A stretch of 57,314 bases of DNA from an uncultured Hyphomicrobiales bacterium (GTDB lineage Bacteria; Pseudomonadota; Alphaproteobacteria; Rhizobiales; Beijerinckiaceae). Location: contig CAINED010000053.1 of assembly GCA_903847605.1 (NCBI GenBank), positions 1 to 57,314 on the forward strand. Reading direction: 5' to 3'. Position numbers and translations under genes: made by a program. This document shows, one piece after another, positions 17,382 to 26,543 of this stretch (position 1 is its first letter; each line of letters opens with the position of its first letter). The notes below the pieces were generated by a model. The model was not told where the DNA came from. It saw only the letters and a list, made by a program, of their open reading frames with translations, and searched no databases.

Positions 17382-19724
17382 GTGAAATTGAAAAATCGCA
17401 CAGGAAAGCGCGACGGCGCGATTGCGAAAGAAAAAGCCCTTCCCTCGCGCGAGGATATCCTCGAATTCCTGGCGCGCGAGCAGGCGGAGGCGCGCGCCAG
17501 CGGCAAAGGCAACGCTGGCAAGATCGGCAAGCGCGAGATTGCGCGCGCCTTCGACATCAAGGGCGCCGATCGCATCGGCCTCAAGAAAGTGCTGAAGGAA
17601 CTTGCTGACGAGGGCAAGATCGAAAGCCGCCGGAAGCACTTGCACAAGGCCGGCGAAATGCCGCCCGTCATCGTGTGCGATATCATCACGCGCGACGCCG
17701 ATGGCGAGCTCATCGCCGTTCCGGCCGAGTGGGACGAGGAAGAACACGGCGCGCCACCGCGCATCGTCATCCTCGCACGCCGCAAGGCGCGTCCGGGCGA
17801 ACCTGTGCCCGGCGTCGGCGACCGCGTGCTCGTGCGCACGGAAATCGACCCGGAAGCCAAGGGCAAGGGGCCATCCCACCACGGACGCATCATCAAGCTC
17901 CTGTCGCGCGCCCGTGCGCGCACGCTTGGCATCTTCCGCACCATTGCGGGCGGCGCGCGCATCGTGCCCGTCGACAAGAAAGCATTAGGCCGCGAAATAC
18001 AGGTTGCAGCAGGAGCGGATGGCGGCGCAGAAGACGGCGAACTCGTCGCTATCGACGTGCTGAAGGAGGGCCGTTTCGGCCTGCCGCGCGCGAAGGTGCG
18101 CGAGCGCATCGGCCGCGTCGACAGCGAGAAGGCGATTTCGCTCATCGCCATTCACACCCATGGCATACCCAACGTCTTCCGCAATGAAACACTGGCGGAA
18201 GCCGAACGCGCGCAGCCCGCGACCATGAAGGATCGCGAGGACTGGCGCGCATTGCCCCTCGTCACGATCGATCCCGCCGACGCGAAGGATCACGACGACG
18301 CAATTCATGCCGTGCCGGACGAAGATCCCGAAAACGAGGGCGGTTTCATCCTCACCGTCGCCATCGCCGATGTCGGCGCCTACGTGAAGCCGGGCTCATC
18401 GCTCGATCGCGAGGCGCTGGATCGTGGCAATTCGGTCTATTTCCCTGACCGCGTCGTTCCCATGCTGCCCGAGCGCATTTCGAACGATCTGTGTTCGCTG
18501 CGCCCGTTGCAGGACCGCCCAGCCATTGCCGCGCGGATGATCATCGCGAAGGATGGCCGCAAGCTGCGCCACTCTTTTCATCGCATCATGATGCGCTCGG
18601 CCGCAAAGCTCGCCTATCCGCAGGCGCAGGCCGCCATCGACGGGCAGAGCGATGAGACAACCGCACCGATCCTCGAAAGCGTCTTGCGCCCGCTCTGGGC
18701 AGCGTATGAGGCGCTGAAAGTCGCGCGCGCGCAGCGCCATCCCCTCGATCTCGATCTGCCCGAACGCAAGATCCTGCTGAAGGAGAATGGCGCTGTCGAT
18801 CGCGTCATCGTGCCGCCACGTCTTGATGCGCATCGTCTCATCGAGGAATTCATGATCCTCGCCAACGTTGCAGCGGCCGAAACGCTGGAAGCAAAATCGC
18901 AGCCGCTGATCTATCGCGCTCACGACGAGCCTTCGCTCGAGAAGTTGCGCGCGCTCGGCGAATTTCTCGCCACCATCGGCATCAAGCTGGCCAAGGGCCA
19001 GGTCATGCGCCCGCAACAGTTCAATGGCATTCTCGCGCGCGTGAAAGGCACCGAGCACGAGAACGTCGTCAACGAAGTCGTGCTGCGATCGCAGGCCCAG
19101 GCCGAATATCTCAGCGAGAACTACGGGCACTTTGGTTTGAACCTGCGCCGCTACGCGCATTTCACCTCACCCATCCGGCGCTACGCCGATCTCATCGTCC
19201 ATCGCGGCCTCGTGCGCGCGCTGCATCTCGGCGAAGGGGGATTGCCACATATGGAGGCAGGAGAACTTGCCGAAATCGCCGCGCGCATCTCTGCGGCCGA
19301 ACGGCGCGCCATGGCTGCCGAACGCGAGACGACCGACCGCCTCATAGCCACGCATCTCAAGGACCAAATCGGCGCCGAATTCGAAGCGCGGATTTCCGGC
19401 GTCACGCGCGCAGGGCTTTTCGTCAAACTCAACGAAACCGGGGCGGACGGCTTCGTTCCCGCATCCACACTGGGGCGCGAGCGCTTCGTGTACGACGAGA
19501 CCATCCACGCCATGACCAGCCGATCCGGCGAAATGTATCGGCTCGGCGATCACGTCACTGTGAAGCTCATGGAAGTAGCACCGCTTGCAGGGGCGCTCCG
19601 ATTCGAGATGGTGAGCGAGGGGGCGCAGCGCCGGGGACGCGTTTCGACTGCGGCCAAACCGCACAAGCCCTACCGGGATATCGGCAAGAAACGAAGATCA
19701 TCGAAGGGCAGGAAAGCGCGATAA
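17382..19724 (+). CDS. rnr: Ribonuclease R
   Basis: This 780-residue 3'-5' exoribonuclease degrades structured RNA. An N-terminal winged-helix/helix-turn-helix region (about 20-85) precedes cold-shock domains, the RNB catalytic core with DPADAKDHDDAI (three clustered aspartates) and an S1 domain around 660-735 (FEARISGVTRAGLFVKLNETG), then a basic tail ending KKRRSSKGRKAR. The start is GTG with only a weak ribosome site. In many Rhizobiales rnr directly follows topA; here tex and an oxygenase/reductase pair lie between. Confidence 0.96.
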   Translation: MKLKNRTGKRDGAIAKEKALPSREDILEFLAREQAEARASGKGNAGKIGKREIARAFDIKGADRIGLKKVLKELADEGKIESRRKHLHKAGEMPPVIVCDIITRDADGELIAVPAEWDEEEHGAPPRIVILARRKARPGEPVPGVGDRVLVRTEIDPEAKGKGPSHHGRIIKLLSRARARTLGIFRTIAGGARIVPVDKKALGREIQVAAGADGGAEDGELVAIDVLKEGRFGLPRAKVRERIGRVDSEKAISLIAIHTHGIPNVFRNETLAEAERAQPATMKDREDWRALPLVTIDPADAKDHDDAIHAVPDEDPENEGGFILTVAIADVGAYVKPGSSLDREALDRGNSVYFPDRVVPMLPERISNDLCSLRPLQDRPAIAARMIIAKDGRKLRHSFHRIMMRSAAKLAYPQAQAAIDGQSDETTAPILESVLRPLWAAYEALKVARAQRHPLDLDLPERKILLKENGAVDRVIVPPRLDAHRLIEEFMILANVAAAETLEAKSQPLIYRAHDEPSLEKLRALGEFLATIGIKLAKGQVMRPQQFNGILARVKGTEHENVVNEVVLRSQAQAEYLSENYGHFGLNLRRYAHFTSPIRRYADLIVHRGLVRALHLGEGGLPHMEAGELAEIAARISAAERRAMAAERETTDRLIATHLKDQIGAEFEARISGVTRAGLFVKLNETGADGFVPASTLGRERFVYDETIHAMTSRSGEMYRLGDHVTVKLMEVAPLAGALRFEMVSEGAQRRGRVSTAAKPHKPYRDIGKKRRSSKGRKAR

Positions 19725-19880
19725 AATCGGCGTTTGTCTCATAACGTGAATTGCATGATGGACACCGGCGATCAGTCGCGCGCGCCTGCCCGCGACAAGT
19801 CGCCCCCTTTTCGCAAAAGCTGCGTAAGGCCAACTACGTAACATCGTTACGATCCATGGCTCGCCCGGCCGGAGTACGAA

Positions 19881-20333
19881 ATGTCCGTTACCGAGAATAC
19901 GAATATGCCGCTCGTTTTCGAAGGCGAAGCGCCGCGCGACTGGTGGCAGTCGGTCAAGCGCGGTTTCTGGGGCCGCTGTCCCCATTGCAACGAAGGCCGT
20001 CTGTTCCGCGCCTATCTCAAGCCGGTCGACTCCTGCGAAGTCTGCGGCGAGGAGTTTCATCACCACCGCGCGGACGACGCGCCACCCTATGTGACGATCC
20101 TCTTCGTCGGCCATCTGGTCGGCGCGCTGATGCTCTGGGCGCACGAACGCAATCTCAACTGGTCCGTATGGACCGAAGCCATCGTCTGGCCGCTGGTCGG
20201 CCTGGTCCTCTGTCTTTGGTTCCTGCCGCGTTTCAAGGGGGCCTTGATCGCCTATCAATGGGCGCTCAGAATGCACGGGTTCGCGACCGCGACCCCGGCA
20301 AGGCCTGCCCTGTCCAAGCCGGCTACAACCTGA
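19881..20333 (+). CDS. DUF983 membrane protein
   Basis: The 150-residue protein has two CxxC knuckles (CPHC and CEVC) in a treble-clef-like N-terminal half, followed by two hydrophobic helices (YVTILFVGHLVGALMLW and IVWPLVGLVLCLWFL), the standard DUF983 pattern. It lies between rnr and a NUDIX gene, a conserved order in alphaproteobacteria. A GGAG eight bases upstream supports this ATG. Molecular role unknown. Confidence 0.9.
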   Translation: MSVTENTNMPLVFEGEAPRDWWQSVKRGFWGRCPHCNEGRLFRAYLKPVDSCEVCGEEFHHHRADDAPPYVTILFVGHLVGALMLWAHERNLNWSVWTEAIVWPLVGLVLCLWFLPRFKGALIAYQWALRMHGFATATPARPALSKPATT

Positions 20334-20346
20334 CAACGAAGACAGC

Positions 20347-21120
20347 GTGACCAAAATCCAGGACCAAGAGGCGGAACGGCCGTCCGGCTTCACCCATATG
20401 CTGCAGCAGGAAATCTGGCCGCGGGTTCGCATCCTGAAGCCAAATGGCGTGCGCGCCGTGCCGGCGGCGACCCTGATCCTGATCGACCGCGCCGGCAAGG
20501 AACCCAAGGTGCTGATGGGCCGGCGCAGCCCCAGCGACCGCTTCATGCCCAACAAGTTCGTTTTTCCAGGCGGGCGCGTGGACCCTTGCGATGCTCAGAT
20601 GAACGTATCCGGCGCTTTGGCGGCGCCGGCCGAACGCCGGTTGGAAACGGTGCGCGGCAAAGCCTTCGCCCGCTCGTTGCCGCTGGCCGCGATCCGCGAG
20701 ACCTTTGAGGAAACCGGCCTCGTCATCGGCACCCGGGAATTCGGCGCGCCGGAAAATTGTCCCGAAGGCGGCTGGCGCAATTTCGCCGCGCACGGCGCTT
20801 TTCCCGATCTCGGCGCGATTCATTTCGTCGGACGCGCGACGACGCCGCCACGTCTGGCGCGCCGTTACGATACGATCTTCCTGGCGGCGGAAGCCGATCA
20901 TATCGTGGCGCGCGAAGATGGCGCCGTCGGCCCGGACAAGGAACTCGTGGAGCTCCTCTGGGTGCCGATCTCGGAGGCCTACCAGCTGGAATTGCCGACC
21001 ATCACCGCGGTCATCCTGCGCGAGCTAGAAGATCGCATGGCGCAGGGCATGCCGCACGAGATGCAGGTGCCGTGGTATCGCGTGAAGCATCCCGGCGGCT
21101 GGCAGCGGCTGGTGATGTAG
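20347..21120 (+). CDS. NUDIX hydrolase
   Basis: The 257-residue protein starts at GTG 13 bp after the DUF983 gene. The NUDIX helix core is RETFEETG at 117-124, preceded by the FVFPGGRVDP strand. The signature is looser than the mutT consensus because of a long insertion before the helix, as seen in the alphaproteobacterial members of this synteny group. It would hydrolyse a nucleoside-diphosphate-linked compound; substrate unknown. Confidence 0.9.
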   Translation: MTKIQDQEAERPSGFTHMLQQEIWPRVRILKPNGVRAVPAATLILIDRAGKEPKVLMGRRSPSDRFMPNKFVFPGGRVDPCDAQMNVSGALAAPAERRLETVRGKAFARSLPLAAIRETFEETGLVIGTREFGAPENCPEGGWRNFAAHGAFPDLGAIHFVGRATTPPRLARRYDTIFLAAEADHIVAREDGAVGPDKELVELLWVPISEAYQLELPTITAVILRELEDRMAQGMPHEMQVPWYRVKHPGGWQRLVM

Positions 21121-21127
21121 TTATCGC

Positions 21128-21217
21128 GTCATTCCCGGTCGCTGAAGGCGATCCGGGATCGTTTCGCACTCGCATCGGTCGATCCCGCATAAACGTTTCG
21201 CGTTTTGACGGGATGAC
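21128..21217. repeat. REP-like palindromic element
   Basis: GTCATTCCCG at 21128 faces CGGGATGAC ending 21217, with an inner pair GATCCGGGATCG / CGATCCCGC. The structure fills the gap between the convergent NUDIX and solute-binding genes and may act as a transcription barrier. Confidence 0.6.
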
Positions 21218-21231
21218 ATTGCCTAGCAGGT

Positions 21232-22218
21232 TTACTGCCTCTGTATGCCCGCAAGCTTCCCAAGCTGTTCGTTCGCGGCGACATCGGCCTCGAAGAACTT
21301 CGTGAACTCCGCCGTGGACATCGGCATGGGCTCGACGCCGAGCTTCGCCATGCGCCCCTGCACGTCGGGCGCATCCAGCGCCTTGACGATCTCGCCATGC
21401 AATTTCGCGATGATGTCGCCGGGCGTTTTCGCAGGCGCGAACAAGCCGGTGTAGAATGTGTACACCGCATTATTGACGCCAGCCTCGGCGGCCGTCGGCA
21501 CATTGGGCAACAGCCGCGTGCGCCTTTCGGCGCTCACCGCAAGCGGGACAACCTTGTTTTCGGCGACCAGCGGCTGCACCGCAGCGCTCGGCAGGAAGGT
21601 GAAATCGACACGGCCCGCGACGACCTCGCCGACCGAATCCGCCGATCCCTTGAACGGAACATGCTGAACCTTTGCGCCGGCTGCGAGCAGCAATCTCTCC
21701 GCGCCGAAATGCGAGGACGAGCCGAGCCCAACCGAGGAATAATTGAGCGCGCCGGGCTTGGCCCTGGCTGCGGCGAGCAGGTCGCCGAGCGTCTTGTAAC
21801 CTTTCGACGGCGGGGTCACGAGCACAAGCGGCTGCTGTCCTAGCGCGATGATCGGAGCGAAGGCCGTCATGGTGTCGTAGGGCAGCTTCGCATAGAGCGC
21901 ATTGGCCGAGCCGAGCGCGCCATAGGCGAGCAGCGTATAGCCATCGGGCGCAGCGCGCGCCACCTGCCCCGCGCCAGTCGAGCCGCCCGCTCCCGGCCGG
22001 TTCTCGATGATGAAGGACTTGCCCATCTGCCGGCCGACCTGATCCAGAACGATGCGCGCGATGATATCCGAAGCGCTGCCAGCGCCGAGCGGCACGACGA
22101 CCGTGACATTGCGCGTGGGGTAATCGGATTGCGCAGAGGCCGGCGCGACGAGCGCGGTTGCCGCAGCAGCAGCGATAGCCGCAGCGAACAAGCGACGATC
22201 CCAAAGTCTGGTTTGCAT
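21232..22218 (-). CDS. TTT-family (TctC/Bug) periplasmic solute-binding protein
   Basis: The start is ATG 22218, preceded by GGGAGGGGA; the frame stays open further upstream but non-coding. The 328-residue protein carries a signal peptide ending APASAQ, then YPTRNVTVVVPLGAGSASD, IIENRPGAGGSTGAGQVA and DGYTLLAYGALG, the typical Bug pattern. It would deliver a small carboxylated ligand to a TTT permease not encoded here. It is 265 bp downstream of, and co-oriented with, a Rieske oxygenase, which may act on the imported compound. Confidence 0.92.
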   Translation of the reverse strand: MQTRLWDRRLFAAAIAAAAATALVAPASAQSDYPTRNVTVVVPLGAGSASDIIARIVLDQVGRQMGKSFIIENRPGAGGSTGAGQVARAAPDGYTLLAYGALGSANALYAKLPYDTMTAFAPIIALGQQPLVLVTPPSKGYKTLGDLLAAARAKPGALNYSSVGLGSSSHFGAERLLLAAGAKVQHVPFKGSADSVGEVVAGRVDFTFLPSAAVQPLVAENKVVPLAVSAERRTRLLPNVPTAAEAGVNNAVYTFYTGLFAPAKTPGDIIAKLHGEIVKALDAPDVQGRMAKLGVEPMPMSTAEFTKFFEADVAANEQLGKLAGIQRQ

Positions 22219-22483
22219 ATTCCCCTCCCTGGTGCCTTCTAACGATCGCTGCCGCGCTCCCCCGCTGCAACTCATCTCATCATAGGGATAGCAATTCTGC
22301 GGCGCTGCGCAAGCGTAAGCGGCAGGCTCGACGCCGAAACTTCGACTCCGAGCAAATCGAAGATTGCCTGTGCCGGCGGCAAAAAAAACCATGCCAATTG
22401 TTTGCACAAGCAATTTGCAGTCATCGCTCGTGCAACAAGGAACGGAACGACAGCCCCGTTAAAAATCGCTACGGAAGGGAAAG

Positions 22484-23524
22484 CTATTCCGCCGCCTGTT
22501 TCACAGCGCCCTGCTCCTCATTCATCAGCCGCCGCAGAATGCGCCGCGCCTCCTGCCCGGCGCGATCGAACGGAAAGCTTGCGAGATGCGCATTGGCGGG
22601 ATCGACATCGATCAGCCTTTGCTGGCGCTCCACAATGCGCTTATCCTCGTCGAAGGCGAGATCGATCATCGTGCGATAGATTTCATCGACCTTGGGATCG
22701 TCGAGCCCCCATGGACGCGCCGTGGTCCAGAAATAGTGCAGACGGTTTTCGCTCTCCGGCGTGAAGCAATTCAGCACCCGATGCACCGGCTCGCCCATGG
22801 GCGTATCCGCTCCGGCTTCCTTCGCGCCAAGATTGATGCGCACGAACATGGGCGGCAAAAATTCGAACATTTGCCAGCGGTCGATCTTGCCGTTGAGGCC
22901 GCGCGCCGCGCGATAGATATTCGCCGTATCGACATTGTGCATCATGCGTTGCGCGGTCACGCGGTCGCCCTCGACCTTCACTTCGAGGGGCGTATCGGTG
23001 ACGCCGCCCCCGGCGAGTGTTGTCTTGTGCACGAAGACGACGTGGGTGAGGTCGAGAATGTTGTCGACCATCAGCTGATAGTTGCAGGCGATGTTGAGAT
23101 AGCCGGGAACGCCCTTCCAGCCCTCTTTCTTGTTCTCCGAGAAATCCGGGATCATAGCGAGGTCGGCGGCCTTCTCTCCAAGCCAGGCCCAGATGAAACC
23201 ATGCCGTTCCTCGACCGGGAAATGGCGGGTCCCAAAGCCCTTGGGTACAGGCAGATTGCCGGGAATATGCTTGCAAGCGCCATCACGGCCGAAGCGGATG
23301 CCGTGATAGCCGCACTGGATGTCGTTGCCGTTGACCTCGCCCGAGGAGAGCGGCGCGTAGCGGTGGGGGCAGCGGTCGTCCACCATGCCCACCTTGCCGT
23401 CCTCGCCACGGAAGATCGCCACGGGCATGTCGCAGATCGTACGCGCAACGATCTTGCCGTCCGTCAACTCGTAATCGTGGGCGACGATGTACCAGTGATT
23501 GCGCAGATAATAGGAACCCGCCAT
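22484..23524 (-). CDS. Rieske oxygenase, vanillate O-demethylase (VanA)-like
   Basis: The 346-residue protein shows C52-x-H54 ... C71-x2-H74 for the [2Fe-2S] cluster and an iron site in NILDLTHVVFVH. Length and the opening YYLRNHWYIVAHDYEL fit the VanA/DdmC branch, which O-demethylates methoxy-aromatics or hydroxylates. The VanB-type reductase is not adjacent. Transcription runs towards the solute-binding gene at 21232. I do not assign the substrate; VanA proper is one of several possibilities. Confidence 0.88.
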   Translation of the reverse strand: MAGSYYLRNHWYIVAHDYELTDGKIVARTICDMPVAIFRGEDGKVGMVDDRCPHRYAPLSSGEVNGNDIQCGYHGIRFGRDGACKHIPGNLPVPKGFGTRHFPVEERHGFIWAWLGEKAADLAMIPDFSENKKEGWKGVPGYLNIACNYQLMVDNILDLTHVVFVHKTTLAGGGVTDTPLEVKVEGDRVTAQRMMHNVDTANIYRAARGLNGKIDRWQMFEFLPPMFVRINLGAKEAGADTPMGEPVHRVLNCFTPESENRLHYFWTTARPWGLDDPKVDEIYRTMIDLAFDEDKRIVERQQRLIDVDPANAHLASFPFDRAGQEARRILRRLMNEEQGAVKQAAE

Positions 23525-23652
23525 TGCAACCTCCCTGCGGCCTCAGCCTCTTGTTGGCCGCAATGATTGCCCACTTTGACGCCAGCGCTCAAGCGGGTTT
23601 TGCGCATTCGCCCTGCGGCACATTCCACCCACGGCCTTCGCCCCTGCGATGC

Positions 23653-23680
23653 TTGACTTCGCGCCGCCCATCCGTATGGT
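23653..23680 (+). promoter_or_regulatory. Putative promoter of rpmG
   Basis: TTGACT at 23653-23658 and TATGGT at 23675-23680 are separated by 16 bases, about 65 bases before the rpmG start. Confidence 0.5.
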
Positions 23681-23744
23681 GCGCGCAAATTCGCTGGCCG
23701 CGCGCTGGCGACGCTGGTTTATTCCAAACTTTCAGGGGATTCCG

Positions 23745-23912
23745 ATGGCCAAGGCCGCGATGCTCAAGATCAAACTGCTCTCGACGGCCGACACGGGCTA
23801 TTTCTACGTCACGACGAAGAACGCCCGCACGAAGACCGAGAAGCTCTCGATGAAAAAATACGACCCCGTCGCCAAGAAGCACGTCGAGTTCAAGGAAACG
23901 AAGATCAAGTAA
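23745..23912 (+). CDS. rpmG: 50S ribosomal protein L33
   Basis: The 55-residue basic protein [20 protein letters not shown]... matches L33 of alphaproteobacteria along its whole length. It lacks the CxxC pairs, so it is the zinc-independent form. The frame is open upstream, but ATG 23745 gives the family's normal N-terminus. It has its own promoter-like sequence and a strong terminator. Confidence 0.96.
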   Translation: MAKAAMLKIKLLSTADTGYFYVTTKNARTKTEKLSMKKYDPVAKKHVEFKETKIK

Positions 23913-23948
23913 TTTCCGGAACTTGCGGCGAGAGCCGCGACGAGACGA

Positions 23949-23975
23949 GCCGCCGGTTTCCGGCGGCTTTTTCTT
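23949..23975 (+). terminator. Rho-independent terminator of rpmG
   Basis: GCCGCCGG and CCGGCGGC form a perfect eight-pair stem around TTT, followed by TTTTTCTTT. Confidence 0.92.
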
Positions 23976-24312
23976 TGCCTGGACTTTCGGAAGGTGAGCG
24001 GCGGGATCGAAAATGGTGGCCGGCCGGCAACGAATCTGAGGAGGCCACTCCTGATCCATCGCCAGCCAGCCAACCCCACGGACCCAGGAGATGCGGCGGA
24101 CCTGAGCACTCCGTAGGGTATTCGGTGTCCCGTCGGGAGGTTCGGTCTGGCCGCCCTGCCCTTGCGAGACTCAATCTCGATGGCGGCAAGGTATCTTGAC
24201 TGGCGGCGCGAAAGCAATCGCTCAAACGCGATTGTAACTGGTAATGTTTTGTTTACCTAAACCCTTGTGGTTAATGCGTTTACGGTTTGGAAAACGTTAA
24301 TTTCGGGCGCGC
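23976..24312. other. Intergenic region between rpmG terminator and pleD
   Basis: About 340 bp separates the ends of two convergent genes. Reading frames here are short and lack plausible codon use. AT-rich sequence with repeated TTAA words lies at 24240-24300 next to the pleD stop. No RNA gene recognised. Confidence 0.5.
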
Positions 24313-25683
24313 TTACGCGGCGTCGGCCGTCACCCTGTTGCGGCCGTCGTTCTTGGAGCGGTAGAGCGCCTTGTCGGCGCGACGGAACAGCGTGTCGGGG
24401 CTCGAGTCGTGCAGCGTATGGGCAAGGCCGATCGACACGGTGACCGGCACATTGCGCGCGCCGTTCTCGATGCGGAAGGGTTCGGCCTGAACCGAACCGC
24501 GCACGCGCTCGGCGACCACCGACGCGACGTCGAGTGTCGTCTCCGGCATGATCACGACGAATTCTTCGCCGCCGAGCCTGCACATCAGGTCGGAATTGCG
24601 GATCACACGCTTCACGCGCTGGGCGAAACCTCGCAGCACATCGTCGCCCGCCTCGTGGCCCCAAGTGTCATTGACGGCTTTGAAGTGGTCGATGTCCAGA
24701 ATCATCATCGAGAGCGGACGTCCGCGCGTCGTCGATTGCTCCAGCATCGAGGCGAGATGCGTTTCGAGATAGCGCCGGTTGTTGAGACCCGTCAGCGCAT
24801 CGATGAGCGCCATTTCGATCGAGGCCTGCACATCCTCGCGCAGGGCTTCCGCATAACGCTTGCGCTTCAATTGCGTGCGCACGCGCGCCAGCAATTCATT
24901 GCGATCGATGGGGCGGGCGAGATAATCGTTCACGCCGAGATCGAGCCCGCGCAAGACTTTCTGGCGATCTTCGAGATCGGCCAGCAGGAGGATTGGCAAC
25001 TGGCGCGTGCGCTCGAGCGTGCGCAACTGGCTGCACAGCCGCAGGCCATCGTAGTTCTTCAAGCCGAGACTGACGATGACGAGATCGTAATTGCCTTCCG
25101 CCGAGCGGAACACGGCTTCCTGCGGTCCCGATTCGACGTCGATTTCATGTTGCGCCGAAAGCGAGCGATGAATGGTTTCAGCCGCGCTGGCGCGATCTTC
25201 CACGAGCAGAATTCGCCCGTTGATGCCCTCGTCATGAATCGCCTGCGCCAGCGAATTCGGTACGCCCAGCGCGGCTGATGTCATGGCGCGCGTACGCAAC
25301 TCGTCGACCGACATTTTCAGGCGCGCCAGAGAACGCACACGCGCGATCAGCGCGACTTCATCGACTGGCTTTGTGAGAAAATCGTCGGCGCCAGCGTCAA
25401 GGCCGCGCACGCGATCCGCAGGCTGGTCGAGCGCCGTCACCATGACGACGGGAATATGCGCGGTGGCAGGATTGGACTTGATGATCTTGCAGGCCTCGAA
25501 CCCGTCCATGCCCGGCATCATCACATCGAGCAGGACGATGTCGCACTGGCCCTGTTCGCAGATGGCGATCGCCTGCGGTCCGTTGGTCGCCTGCAGTACA
25601 TCGAAATACTCCGCCATCAGCCGCGCTTCGAGCAGCTTGATGTTCGTGAGTATGTCGTCAACGACCAATACGCGAGCGGTCAT
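24313..25683 (-). CDS. pleD: PleD-type response regulator diguanylate cyclase
   Basis: The 456-residue protein has an N-terminal receiver domain with phospho-acceptor D53 (VLLDVMMPG), a second receiver around 155-275 where the acceptor site reads VSLGLKN and lacks aspartate, and a GGDEF domain with GGEEF at 371-375. The inhibitory I-site RxxD is present (R362-N-S-D365). Phosphorylated PleD makes cyclic di-GMP at the stalked or old pole in Caulobacter. It lies about 60 bp downstream of divK on the same strand, the conserved pairing, so the two are probably co-transcribed. Confidence 0.96.
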   Translation of the reverse strand: MTARVLVVDDILTNIKLLEARLMAEYFDVLQATNGPQAIAICEQGQCDIVLLDVMMPGMDGFEACKIIKSNPATAHIPVVMVTALDQPADRVRGLDAGADDFLTKPVDEVALIARVRSLARLKMSVDELRTRAMTSAALGVPNSLAQAIHDEGINGRILLVEDRASAAETIHRSLSAQHEIDVESGPQEAVFRSAEGNYDLVIVSLGLKNYDGLRLCSQLRTLERTRQLPILLLADLEDRQKVLRGLDLGVNDYLARPIDRNELLARVRTQLKRKRYAEALREDVQASIEMALIDALTGLNNRRYLETHLASMLEQSTTRGRPLSMMILDIDHFKAVNDTWGHEAGDDVLRGFAQRVKRVIRNSDLMCRLGGEEFVVIMPETTLDVASVVAERVRGSVQAEPFRIENGARNVPVTVSIGLAHTLHDSSPDTLFRRADKALYRSKNDGRNRVTADAA

Positions 25684-25746
25684 ACGCCAAACCTTTACTA
25701 CGAGCTTTTACTCGTTACGCCATTCCACCGGTCGCCCCCGTCCGGC

Positions 25747-26118
25747 TTACTTGTCCCCGATATAGTTCTTCACGGTTTCCACGAATTTCGCGACGGAGAT
25801 CGGCTTGGAGAGATAGGCCTCGCAGCCGCCCTGCCGGATCTTCTCTTCATCGCCTTTCATCGCGAAGGCGGTGACGGCGATTATGGGAATGTGCCGCAGC
25901 GCCTCGTCGTCCTTCAGCCATTGGGTGACCTGAAGTCCCGAAACCTCGGGCAACTGGATATCCATCAGGATGAGATCGGGCATGTGGTCGCGCGCAAGCT
26001 GCACGGCCTCCACGCCGTTGCGCGTCTGCACCGTCCGGTAGCCATGGGCTTCCAGAAGATCGTTGAAGAGCTTCATATTCAGCTCGTTGTCTTCTACGAT
26101 CAGAACTGTCTTAGCCAT
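25747..26118 (-). CDS. divK: Single-domain response regulator DivK
   Basis: The 123-residue stand-alone receiver has phospho-acceptor D53 in [13 protein letters not shown], acidic residues in VEDNELN and lysine in YLSKPIS. DivK relays phosphate signals from DivJ/PleC-type kinases to DivL-CckA and so controls CtrA during asymmetric division. It sits upstream of pleD in the usual order and is divergent from the DUF3572 gene. Confidence 0.96.
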   Translation of the reverse strand: MAKTVLIVEDNELNMKLFNDLLEAHGYRTVQTRNGVEAVQLARDHMPDLILMDIQLPEVSGLQVTQWLKDDEALRHIPIIAVTAFAMKGDEEKIRQGGCEAYLSKPISVAKFVETVKNYIGDK

Positions 26119-26234
26119 TGGCCTGCCAAGGATTGGATTTCGCGCAATGCGCCATCCGCTCCGCTAAAGTGAACATGCAGTGACCTTAGAACACGAACAT
26201 TGACGAAATCCGAATCTTTCCGGTGAGTTGCACT

Positions 26235-26543
26235 ATGGTTAGGGAAGCCTTCCGCAAGGAACTGTTAACCGAAGATCTGGCCCGCGCGATCGCCATCGAA
26301 GCGCTGGGGAATCTCGCGGCCGACCCGGAAAAACTCTCGGGATTTCTGGCGCTTGCGGGGATCGGCCCGGAAAATCTCCGGCAGGCTGCCCAGGGCCCGA
26401 CCTTCCTTCATGCCGTGCTGGATTACGCCTGCTCCGACGAGGCCCTTCTGCGCGAGCTTGCCGCAGCAGCCAACCGGAGGCCCGAGCAACTCGATCAGGC
26501 CCGTCAGATGCTCGCAGGACCGCAGCCGGACTGGGGCGCGTAA
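26235..26543 (+). CDS. DUF3572 family protein
   Basis: The 102-residue alpha-helical acidic protein sits between divK and dinB, the normal place for DUF3572 in Rhizobiales. I chose ATG 26235, seven bases after GGTGAG; GTG 26223 is the upstream alternative. The stop overlaps the dinB start by one base, indicating translational coupling. Conserved pieces include LAIEALGNLAADPEKLSGFL-like helices. Function unknown. Confidence 0.85.
   Translation: MVREAFRKELLTEDLARAIAIEALGNLAADPEKLSGFLALAGIGPENLRQAAQGPTFLHAVLDYACSDEALLRELAAAANRRPEQLDQARQMLAGPQPDWGA

Noticed and set aside
24010..24200. Possible structured RNA between rpmG and pleD
   Set aside because: I could not build a tRNA, 6S or tmRNA-like fold from reading, and no promoter was apparent.
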